NCBI GenBank assembly: GCA_910578085.1
Contig: CAJTPM010000007.1
Coordinates: 1 to 64,000 of the forward strand
From: an uncultured Lachnospiraceae bacterium
Lineage (GTDB): Bacteria; Bacillota; Clostridia; Lachnospirales; Lachnospiraceae
Length of the DNA stretch: 64,000 nucleotides
Direction: 5' to 3'
In this document: one piece after another, positions 1 to 6,805 of the stretch
Layout: each line of letters starts with the position of its first letter
Numbering within the stretch: the first letter of the stretch is position 1
Position numbers and translations under genes: made by a program
Notes under the pieces: generated by a model
The model's input: only the letters and a program-made list of their open reading frames with translations
Told to the model about the DNA's origin: nothing
Database searches by the model: none

Positions 1-543
1 TTTATCAACCACCCTTCTTGGAATTCCCTATATTTGAATTATACAGGAAGCTCCTTATATTGAGTAAGGAAAGTATCTCCCTGCTCGTCGCGCAGGGCAT
101 TCGTCAGCTCCTGGTATACTTTCTCCGGACGTACCCTTGCGCACAAAAAAGATGCAGAAATATCTCCTTCTGCATCTCAACTTTTCTTCAAATACAATAA
201 TACAAAATCAGCAGATAAGGATCACATTCCTGTCTATCCACATTTTGTATCAATTGTAACTTATCTATTGTAAAATATTCCTCTGTATACAGCGGGATAT
301 TTTACTCTCGCGGTATTCAACAAACATCTATACAAATATAGCTGCTTTTATTATCATCCGCGGAAATAGAAGAACCATGCGAAAATATTCCTGCCTGAAT
401 GACGGCATCAAAACAATACTGTCATTCAATCATTTTCAGTTACTGATTAACAGGTAATAATAATCACACGTACACTTCCTTTCTACTGAATTATCTATAC
501 TATAAACTTTGTAATGGATTTTGTCAACTCCGCTTTTTGACAA
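1..543. other. Intergenic region, no convincing complete gene
   Basis: No supportable complete gene is seen. The left part holds a terminator-like hairpin (144-177, minus strand) and, on the minus strand at about 42-185, a start-less open frame of about 47 codons with gene-like codon use that ends in TAA. That frame could be the tail of a decayed gene, but it has no start and runs through the hairpin. The rest is AT-rich and gives only short spurious frames. Confidence 0.5.
144..177 (-). terminator. Rho-independent terminator
   Basis: Stem GATGCAGAA / TTCTGCATC (151-159 and 168-176) closes an 8-nt loop. Read on the minus strand it is followed by six T. It is placed to end minus-strand transcription coming from the MATE exporter gene. 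Confidence 0.6.
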
Positions 544-1884
544 TCAGGAATATTTTTTTATTTTGTATCTATCAGACATCATATATTTATAGGCGGACAT
601 ATTTATAATAAGCGCACCGATCCAGGCTGTCACTTCGGCATATGCCGCAGCGGGAAAACCAATCCCCGGTAAAAAGAATACGATTACAAAAATTCGAAGT
701 GCCATCTCCAGAAACCCTGATAACATTGGAATAAAAGGTTTTCCCATTCCCTGAACTGCACTTCGGTAAATAAACAGAAAATTTAAAGTAAAAAATAAAC
801 TGCCGCATATCCTTAAAAAATCTGCAGTTAATTGAATAGTTCTGTGTCCATTTAACATAATCATTGCAAGTACATCGGGAATTATCACCATAATACCGCC
901 GCATATCAGATATGATATTATTCCGATCATCACTCCTATCCGGATTCCCTGCTCTATTCGATCATATTTTTCAGCGCCAAAATTCTGGCTTGTAAATGCG
1001 CAAATGGCAAAACCTGCCGTCACTGAAGGTAACATAAAAAAATTTATATATTTATTACAGACAGAATAAGCAGATGTATATACAACACCAAGCGTATTGA
1101 TATAGGATTGAACAATCATGCATCCCACAGCGGTAACAGAATTCATACATGCCGCTGGTATACCATTTTTTAGAAGTACAGATGTCAGTATAAAATCACC
1201 TTTGAAATCCTCACGGTTAAGCTGCATACCTTCCGCTCTTAACAAACGAATCACACAGATCACCGTGGAAACCGCCTGGGAAATAATTGTTGCAACTGCC
1301 ACACTGCCCACACCCGCTTTTAATATAAAAATAAACAGAACATCCAGCAGAATATTCAGGACTGACGAAACCATAATTGCAAGAAACGGTGTCTGACTGT
1401 CACCAAAGGATCTTAAAATACCGGAACAAAGATTATATCCCATAGTTATAATCAATCCTCCAAGGATGACAAAGCCATATATCAGACTGTCGTTAAATAT
1501 TGAAAAATCAGTCTGCATAATAAGCAATATGTTTTTCAGAAAAATCAAACTAAAGCCTGTCAGAATGATTGACAAAATAACCGACAGCTTTATGGACTCC
1601 GCAATGGATCTGCGCAGTGTTAAAATATTGCCATTGCCAAAATTCTGGGCAATGATAACAGAAAAACCATTGGTGACACCCTGAGAAAAACCAATTATAA
1701 GTAATGTCAAAACAGAAATATTGCCGACTGCTGCCAGAGCATTATCACCAAGACCTTTTCCCACTATTGTGATATCTACAAAAGTATAAAGCTGCTGGAG
1801 CAGATTTGTAAAAAGCATCGGAAAAAAGAAGTTTAAAAAAACTCTGCCAGTCTTTCCCTCAGTAAGATCACTTGTTTTTTTCAT
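544..1884 (-). CDS. MATE family multidrug/Na+ antiporter-type exporter
   Basis: This is an integral membrane transporter of the MATE (MatE/NorM-DinF) family. Such proteins export cationic drugs or metabolites in exchange for Na+ or H+. At 446 residues it has the usual length, with about twelve hydrophobic segments in two similar halves. The start is typical of clostridial MATE proteins: Met-Lys-Lys-x-x-Asp-Leu-Thr-Glu-Gly, followed by a first helix with a P-x-L-F-x-N-L-L-Q-Q-L-Y motif. I chose the ATG at 1884 because this conserved start begins there; an in-frame ATG seven codons upstream (1905) is possible, and a GGGGGAGAGG stretch lies some 20 nt before it. The divergent AraC-type gene across a 145-bp gap is the likely regulator. 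The substrate is not predictable. Confidence 0.88.
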   Translation of the reverse strand: MKKTSDLTEGKTGRVFLNFFFPMLFTNLLQQLYTFVDITIVGKGLGDNALAAVGNISVLTLLIIGFSQGVTNGFSVIIAQNFGNGNILTLRRSIAESIKLSVILSIILTGFSLIFLKNILLIMQTDFSIFNDSLIYGFVILGGLIITMGYNLCSGILRSFGDSQTPFLAIMVSSVLNILLDVLFIFILKAGVGSVAVATIISQAVSTVICVIRLLRAEGMQLNREDFKGDFILTSVLLKNGIPAACMNSVTAVGCMIVQSYINTLGVVYTSAYSVCNKYINFFMLPSVTAGFAICAFTSQNFGAEKYDRIEQGIRIGVMIGIISYLICGGIMVIIPDVLAMIMLNGHRTIQLTADFLRICGSLFFTLNFLFIYRSAVQGMGKPFIPMLSGFLEMALRIFVIVFFLPGIGFPAAAYAEVTAWIGALIINMSAYKYMMSDRYKIKKYS

Positions 1885-1991
1885 AATATCATATAATCCA
1901 ATCATCAGTTGATGAAAGGATATTTCCTCTCCCCCATTTTTCTTAACTATAGAATGAAAAAGAGTTTTTTTATATCTGATTTCTTGCTTTC

Positions 1992-2009
1992 ATATTAAAA
2001 TTTTAATAT
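1992..2009. promoter_or_regulatory. Perfect 18-bp AT palindrome in a divergent promoter region
   Basis: ATATTAAAATTTTAATAT is a perfect palindrome between the divergent MATE and AraC-type genes, 42 bp before the regulator start. It could be an operator or simply an AT-rich promoter element. No consensus for this regulator is known to me. Confidence 0.35.
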
Positions 2010-2050
2010 AATAGCAATTATAATAACATAACAGAATACATGGTGAGAAA

Positions 2051-2782
2051 ATGAAAGTCAGAAACGAACTCAATTATTGCCTGTTTCTTCAGAAAACAAA
2101 TGGTATTAAGAGACCGCCTGTCAATGAGGAAATGAAACAATATCTGGATATATGCAATGGCGATATGGAATCCGTCAGACAAAATATTGAAAAAATTACT
2201 GAATTGCACACAAGACAGCTCTCTGAAAATCCGGTGAGAAATGCCAGATACCATCTGGTAATAGATGCCTCTGCAATTGCAAAAGCCTGCATACAAAACG
2301 GTATGGGACATGATGAGGCATACACTCTCACTGACATTTATATACGCAAAGCCGATCAATGTAAAAGTTATGATGGAGTTATTAAACTTATACAGGAAAT
2401 GCAACTGGATTTCACGGAACGCATGCAGGAAATCAGAAAGCAACATGTCGTTTCTATCCATGTAAGAAAATGCATTGATTATATTTATGAAAATCTTCGA
2501 GAGAATCTGACAGTAAATGCACTGGCCGCATACTGCTGTCTGCATCCTTCCTATCTGTCAAAATTATTTTATACTGAAACCGGCACACATCTGAAAACCT
2601 TTATTTTGAATGCTAAAATTGATACTGCACAGAATCTGCTGAAATATTCAAGCCTCTCCTATCTGGATATTTCAGCAGCACTGGGGTTTTCTTCGCAAAG
2701 CTTATTTATCCATACTTTCAGGCAGATTACCGGAACTACTCCAAAAAAATACAGAAAGGAACACTATATTTCAGAACAATAA
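2051..2782 (+). CDS. AraC family transcriptional regulator
   Basis: The C-terminal 100 residues form the double helix-turn-helix of AraC/XylS proteins. They begin near residue 137 (CIDYIYENLRENLTVNALA), continue with HPSYLSKLFYTETG as the first recognition helix, and end with the family signature around DISAALGFSSQSLFIHTFRQ and GTTPKKYRKEH. The N-terminal 130 residues resemble no ligand domain I recognise and lack a clear cupin pattern; they may sense an effector. It is divergent from the MATE exporter with a perfect palindrome between them, which suggests local control of that exporter. The ATG follows a weak GGTGAGAAA ribosome site. The DNA-binding role is firm; effector and targets are inferred. 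Confidence 0.85.
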   Translation: MKVRNELNYCLFLQKTNGIKRPPVNEEMKQYLDICNGDMESVRQNIEKITELHTRQLSENPVRNARYHLVIDASAIAKACIQNGMGHDEAYTLTDIYIRKADQCKSYDGVIKLIQEMQLDFTERMQEIRKQHVVSIHVRKCIDYIYENLRENLTVNALAAYCCLHPSYLSKLFYTETGTHLKTFILNAKIDTAQNLLKYSSLSYLDISAALGFSSQSLFIHTFRQITGTTPKKYRKEHYISEQ

Positions 2783-2791
2783 ATAATAATT

Positions 2792-3577
2792 TTACTTTTT
2801 AGCAATCAAAAGAAAACGGTGAATCGTTCCCTCTATAACACCATTCTTCCTCAATAGTTCCTGTGCCCGATAAAGATTTTCCAGACAATCCTTCACATTA
2901 AAATCCGGAAACTCCCACTCAATAATCCTTGCAAACCAGACAAGAGCGCCGACATCCCAGAATTTAATTGGACGAAACGCTTCTTTTCCCTCTATAATTG
3001 AAAATCCCTGCCCTTTAAATGCTTCCTCCGCTATTTTTAAATACTGGTCAGGAAAGGGAAGATCCGGCATATCATTTAACAATAACTCCACAAGCTCTCT
3101 GTCATTTTCTGCCCCCACCTGCTCTGTGATAAAAATACCGCCATACTTTAACAATCGCCATATTTCATCCGGTCTGTAATTTCCATGTCTGTTTATAATT
3201 ATATCAAAATTTTCATCAGGAAAAGGCAAACTTTTTTCAGCATCGGCTTTTCTGAAATCAATTTTTAGCGGAAGTAATTTATTCTTGCACAGTTTCACAT
3301 TGGGAGAATAGTTTTCTGTTGCCGCCAGATTATGATAGGGATGACTAAGGGATAACAAAAATTCTCCACCACCTGTATCAATATCAAGCAATTTCATTTC
3401 GGGTTTTAAATAACTTCTGACAATCCTTTCATAATTCCAGGGCAAGTCACGCTCTTCCTCATATTTTCCTTTTATATGTGAAAAATCCCATCCGTAAATA
3501 TGAGCTTCTTTCTCCTCATTGAGCCACATCCTTAATAATTCTTCCTGTTCGATATTTTGTTTTAAACTCTGTTTCAT
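2792..3577 (-). CDS. Class I SAM-dependent methyltransferase
   Basis: The 261-residue protein has the Rossmann-type SAM-binding motif LLDIDTGGGEF near residues 60-70. A post-motif I acidic position (ATENYSPN) and an FPDENFDIIINRHG motif IV-like block follow near residues 118-132, as in Methyltransf_11 proteins. It is likely a small-molecule or RNA base methyltransferase; the class resembles the RlmA/UbiE-like enzymes, but the substrate cannot be told. It converges with the AraC-type gene with 9 bp between stops, so the two are unrelated transcriptionally. A long AT-rich region with an inverted repeat (3639-3707) lies before its start. The ATG sits behind AAAAGGAGTAGTTAAAAT, a good ribosome site. 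Confidence 0.8.
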   Translation of the reverse strand: MKQSLKQNIEQEELLRMWLNEEKEAHIYGWDFSHIKGKYEEERDLPWNYERIVRSYLKPEMKLLDIDTGGGEFLLSLSHPYHNLAATENYSPNVKLCKNKLLPLKIDFRKADAEKSLPFPDENFDIIINRHGNYRPDEIWRLLKYGGIFITEQVGAENDRELVELLLNDMPDLPFPDQYLKIAEEAFKGQGFSIIEGKEAFRPIKFWDVGALVWFARIIEWEFPDFNVKDCLENLYRAQELLRKNGVIEGTIHRFLLIAKK

Positions 3578-3638
3578 ATTTTAACTACTCCTTTTCGTAT
3601 ACAATACTTCTGTTTTATATTTTCTATAGATACGATTT

Positions 3639-3707
3639 GGTACAGTTATCTGATAACATAATATGAGAACCTCGATGCAATCTGTTATCAGATGTTAAAA
3701 CTGCACC
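3639..3707. repeat. Imperfect inverted repeat
   Basis: ATCTGATAACA (3648-3658) is mirrored perfectly by TGTTATCAGAT (3683-3693). The outer arms GGTACAGTT and AACTGCACC match at 8 of 9 positions. It lies 60-130 bp upstream of the methyltransferase start and has no T run, so it may be a leader hairpin or an operator rather than a terminator. Confidence 0.4.
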
Positions 3708-4019
3708 GAGTATTTACCTCGAAAATATTGCATTTAGCTGTCACCATCCTTCTAAGTAGGTTTCATATTAATAACCATGCTCTTTCTACAGCCTGCAAAA
3801 TTTCATGCATTGCGCAGTCACAAATTTGCGTATGAAATATTCATTTTTCACACTAGCAATTCAATAACAGTTCATGATTTATCCATACAATCACTGTCAT
3901 GGAATCTAACTCATTTTAATTTACTTCAACAAAAAGCTGGATTCTGTGTCTGGATTTACATATTTTTATGGATCATACTGCAAGTACAAAAATCTTAACT
4001 AAGCCAGTTATGTAATGTA

Positions 4020-4035
4020 TTACAATATATAGTGT
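4020..4035. promoter_or_regulatory. NrdR-box-like site 1
   Basis: The core CAATATATAG matches the NrdR consensus CwAtATaTwG at all ten positions, inside the 14-mer ACAATATATAGTGT. An identical 14-mer lies at 4257-4270. There is no partner 31-32 bp away, which NrdR normally needs, and no ribonucleotide reductase gene is adjacent, so function is uncertain. Confidence 0.35.
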
Positions 4036-4078
4036 TTACTGATTTTTCTGTTTTTACATGATTCTAATTTTTTGATAA

Positions 4079-4094
4079 TGTTTCACGTGATTTT
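4079..4094. promoter_or_regulatory. Degenerate parS site
   Basis: TGTTTCACGTGATTTT keeps the left half and centre of the parS palindrome but has lost the right arm. It lies 69 bp left of the first perfect parS. A further left-half copy, TGTTTCACGG, starts at 4110. Confidence 0.5.
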
Positions 4095-4147
4095 CTATTC
4101 ATATAAATATGTTTCACGGCTTTTATTTCAATATCTTGTGGTGACAA

Positions 4148-4163
4148 TGTTTCACGTGAAACA
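4148..4163. promoter_or_regulatory. parS centromere site 1 (ParB/Spo0J binding)
   Basis: TGTTTCACGTGAAACA is a perfect match to the bacterial parS consensus, extended here to a 20-bp perfect palindrome AATGTTTCACGTGAAACATT (4146-4165). ParB binds such sites near oriC, loads as a CTP-dependent clamp, and recruits SMC for origin segregation. Its position about 10 kb from dnaA is typical. Confidence 0.93.
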
Positions 4164-4196
4164 TTATCTTGTGTTAAAAAATAAGAGATATTATAA

Positions 4197-4212
4197 TGTT
4201 TCACGTGAAACA
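4197..4212. promoter_or_regulatory. parS centromere site 2
   Basis: A second perfect TGTTTCACGTGAAACA lies 49 bp from the first and is again extended to the same 20-bp palindrome (4195-4214). Two perfect sites within 65 bp make chance occurrence very unlikely. Confidence 0.93.
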
Positions 4213-4254
4213 TTATGTTTGTTTATATATATGGTTTTTTACTATTTTTTTTGA

Positions 4255-4270
4255 TCACAATATATAGTGT
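4255..4270. promoter_or_regulatory. NrdR-box-like site 2
   Basis: TCACAATATATAGTGT matches the 16-bp NrdR consensus acaCwAtATaTwGtgt at 15 positions. It shares a 14-mer with site 1, and the pair brackets the parS cluster. It lies just beyond the 3' end of the coiled-coil gene and has no convincing partner at 31-32 bp. Confidence 0.4.
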
Positions 4271-4301
4271 AGTAGTTTTAATCTCACAATACTCCAAAAA
4301 T

Positions 4302-4895
4302 CTATACATCTGTACTCTGCATTTTCTTTGCAATAGCAGTTAATTCAACTCTTGCTCTCTCTGCATCAGAAACAATAAAAGAGACACAATTTAAAATCTG
4401 ATGTGCAAAATGCGCATTTTCTAATTGCAAATTATTAAAAACAACAGATTTATTATCATCTGTATCATTTTGTTTTTTACATTTTTCTACAGTACATTTT
4501 TCATCCGGGTCAGAATTTTTATCATTTTTTTCATTCGACAAGTTTTCTCCTGTTTTTTTTTCAAATTCATTTTCTATATACAGGTTTTGAACTACTAAGT
4601 TTACTTTATCACTCAATAATTTTAAATACTCTATTTTCTTTTTATATTCTTCATTTTCATTTTGACATTTTTTCTTTTCGACAGTATCTGCTTCTATCTG
4701 ATCCCGATGTCTGTTTTCTGCATTTCTTGGGGAAAAGATTTTAAAATCATCCTCTTCATTTTTAGAAAGTTCTTTCAAATAAGAATTTATCTCCTCAATT
4801 CTGAAATCATTTTGATTTACCATATCATAGAACTTTCTTTTTCCCGATTCTAACAAATCCAATACTTCCTGTAAAACTTCAATATTTTTATCCAT
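4302..4895 (-). CDS. Coiled-coil protein of unknown function
   Basis: This 197-residue soluble protein is very rich in Glu, Lys, Asn and Asp. Heptad-like stretches at about residues 1-60 and 75-115 (EEYKKKIEYLKLLSDKVNLV) indicate coiled coils. A low-complexity acidic linker follows at about 115-150, and a short conserved-looking C-terminal helix (AHQILNCVSFIVSDAERAR) ends it. An FSPRN motif sits between the two coils. I do not recognise the family; a remote likeness to DegS-type coiled-coil sensor segments is possible. It stands beside the parS cluster where parA/parB are often found, so a role in origin organisation is conceivable but only positional. The start is the ATG preceded by AGAGGAAAGTAAG; the preceding GTG is an alternative. 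Confidence 0.7.
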   Translation of the reverse strand: MDKNIEVLQEVLDLLESGKRKFYDMVNQNDFRIEEINSYLKELSKNEEDDFKIFSPRNAENRHRDQIEADTVEKKKCQNENEEYKKKIEYLKLLSDKVNLVVQNLYIENEFEKKTGENLSNEKNDKNSDPDEKCTVEKCKKQNDTDDNKSVVFNNLQLENAHFAHQILNCVSFIVSDAERARVELTAIAKKMQSTDV

Positions 4896-5048
4896 CACTT
4901 ACTTTCCTCTTCTATATCATCATATTTGAATTTATCAAATAATTAACGATTACACTTTCTCCCATCATTGATACAATGTTATTAGTCAGCATTTCATTTT
5001 TTTACAACGTATGTCATCCATAACTAAGCGACATCGATCATTGATATC

Positions 5049-5777
5049 TTACAATAAATATTCTTTTAAATACTCCTGTACCGATCGACTCATCTCTCTG
5101 GAAAAGTCAGAGTTATACTTTCGATTACAAAACGCCTGACTCCACTCTTCAAAACTTCTATGTACTGTCTCTTTATCAAACATGCTCCGAAGTTCTTTTC
5201 CTTCTCTCCTTTTATAATAATTTTCCTGTACAATATCTTCCAGTCTGCATCTCTTTGGTTTAATTCTTTCTTTCTGCTGCGCAGTAGGATAACCGAACAC
5301 AAGCATGGCAGCCGGAAAAACATATTCCGGCAGATGCAGCATTTCCCGATGCAGTTCACACTGTTCCATAATATCTCCTATATAACAGGAACCAATACCT
5401 AAACTATCCGCCGCAACCACAGCATTCTGCGCTGCAATCAATGCATCATCTATACCCAGAAAAAGATCACCACAGCCAGGCTTTCTTGGCTCAGCTTCTC
5501 CTTCCTCAAATACATCTATCCATTTTAAAATATCAGCACAAAATATAAGTACCATCGGCGCCTTTGCAATAAAGGGCTGCTTATCACAACTCACCGCAAG
5601 CCTATCCTTTAAGCTCTGATCCGTTATATCGAGAATTGTATAAAGCTGTTGGTTTCCCGCAGTAGGCGCTTCCATTGCCGCCAGTAAAATTTCTTTTTTA
5701 TATTCATCAGGAATAGAACGTTCCTCAAATACTCTTACCGATTTTCTCTCATATAAAGATTTTATAATTTCGTTCAT
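5049..5777 (-). CDS. Nitroreductase family FMN oxidoreductase
   Basis: This is an FMN-dependent NAD(P)H oxidoreductase of the nitroreductase superfamily, close to the NfsA/FRP branch. The evidence is the N-terminal RKSVRVFEERSIPDE block that binds FMN phosphate, APTAGNQQLYT near residue 45 and an AAQNAVVAADSLGIGSCYIGD stretch (broken here at its middle) near residue 120. The length of 242 residues is normal. Such enzymes reduce nitro compounds, quinones or flavins in the cytoplasm; the natural substrate is unknown. The start is the second of two adjacent ATGs behind GGGAGAAAA (5780 or 5777). It lies in the minus-strand series downstream of rsmG but is separated by 132 bp. Confidence 0.85.
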   Translation of the reverse strand: MNEIIKSLYERKSVRVFEERSIPDEYKKEILLAAMEAPTAGNQQLYTILDITDQSLKDRLAVSCDKQPFIAKAPMVLIFCADILKWIDVFEEGEAEPRKPGCGDLFLGIDDALIAAQNAVVAADSLGIGSCYIGDIMEQCELHREMLHLPEYVFPAAMLVFGYPTAQQKERIKPKRCRLEDIVQENYYKRREGKELRSMFDKETVHRSFEEWSQAFCNRKYNSDFSREMSRSVQEYLKEYLL

Positions 5778-5909
5778 CATTTTTCTCCCTGTATCTTCAC
5801 TCATCTGCCAACACATCAATTTCTAAAATAAATTTTAATTTTCTGATACAAACTGCTCACATACTCTTACTGGTTTGTTTTTTTGTATTACTTTTTAAAT
5901 AGCATAGAC

Positions 5910-6668
5910 TCACAGCAACGGTTCCTTCGCCGGTGTCCCTGCTTTTCTTGGATATTTTCTCGGCGTATTTTTTTCTTTTCTGATCAGCAATAAACTCCTG
6001 TTCATATCTGAATCCGGCAGCTGATATTCCAATACATCTTCTATCTTTCCTCCTAAAATATCTATTGCATTCCTGCCGGCAGACAATTCTTCTCTTATCT
6101 TTTCCGATTTATAAGAAACAAAATAACCGCCTTTCTTTATAAACGGAATACATAATTCCGACAAAGTAGAGAGATTGGCCACCGCTCTTGAAACACAAAA
6201 ATCATACTGCTCTCTGTAATCCGATTTTCCTGCAAGATCTTCTGCCCGCCCATGTATGGTTTCTATATTCTTCAAATTCAGTTTTTCAATCACTGCATCC
6301 AAAAATTTTATTCTCTTATTCAGAGAATCCAACAGAGTAATTTTACTATCCTGAAAAATTATCTTCAAAGGAATTCCCGGGAATCCTGCACCGGTCCCTA
6401 TATCAATCAAAGAAACTTTTGATTCTTTTACTTTTTTTATGAATACAGGAGCCTGACAAACCGCCAGACTGTCCACAAAATGTTTTAGTATAACTTCATC
6501 AAAATCTGTAATAGCAGTCAGATTCATAAAAGAATTCCATTCAATCAAAAGTTCATAATAATCCATAAACTTTTTTTTCTGTTCCTCTGACAAATCAATC
6601 CCATACGTTTTACATTTTTTTTGAAAATCATCCATTTCACAAAAGTCTTTCATTTTACAAAAATCCAT
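5910..6668 (-). CDS. rsmG: 16S rRNA (guanine527-N7)-methyltransferase
   Basis: RsmG (GidB) methylates G527 of 16S rRNA in the 530 loop using SAM. The SAM-binding motif LIDIGTGAGFPGIPLKI lies near residues 90-106, preceded by the diagnostic WNSFMNLTAITDFDEVILKH block at about 45-64. An FVSRAVANLSTLSEL-like stretch is also typical (here FCVSRAVANLSTLSEL). The position after mnmG near oriC is the classical one. The N-terminus carries about 12 extra residues (repeated Asp-Phe-Cys-x-Met); translation could also begin at the internal MDDFQKK, but GGAG lies right before the first ATG pair. A basic C-terminal tail of about 20 residues is lineage-specific. Confidence 0.96.
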   Translation of the reverse strand: MDFCKMKDFCEMDDFQKKCKTYGIDLSEEQKKKFMDYYELLIEWNSFMNLTAITDFDEVILKHFVDSLAVCQAPVFIKKVKESKVSLIDIGTGAGFPGIPLKIIFQDSKITLLDSLNKRIKFLDAVIEKLNLKNIETIHGRAEDLAGKSDYREQYDFCVSRAVANLSTLSELCIPFIKKGGYFVSYKSEKIREELSAGRNAIDILGGKIEDVLEYQLPDSDMNRSLLLIRKEKNTPRKYPRKAGTPAKEPLL

Positions 6669-6805
6669 CATATCTCCAAGCTATGACAATAAATTTATTA
6701 TTTAATTTTTCCCTATTCACACGCAGACCGCATACTGTCCCAGCTGCCATTTTTTTCTGCTGAACTGCTCATAAAACATACAAAATTCTGAATAATAAAC
6801 ATCTT

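Larger units (their letters stand above)
3578..4301. other. AT-rich gene-free region holding the parS cluster
   Basis: No gene is supported in these 724 bp. From left to right it holds an imperfect inverted repeat (3639-3707), a NrdR-box-like site (4020-4035), a decayed parS (4079-4094), a parS half site (4110-4125), two perfect parS sites (4148-4163 and 4197-4212) and a second NrdR-box-like site (4255-4270). Short open frames here are AT-rich and read through the palindromes, so they are treated as spurious. Confidence 0.7.

Noticed and set aside
3777..4254. Two short plus-strand open frames in the parS region
   Set aside because: They are AT-rich, have no ribosome site and are read through parS palindromes.
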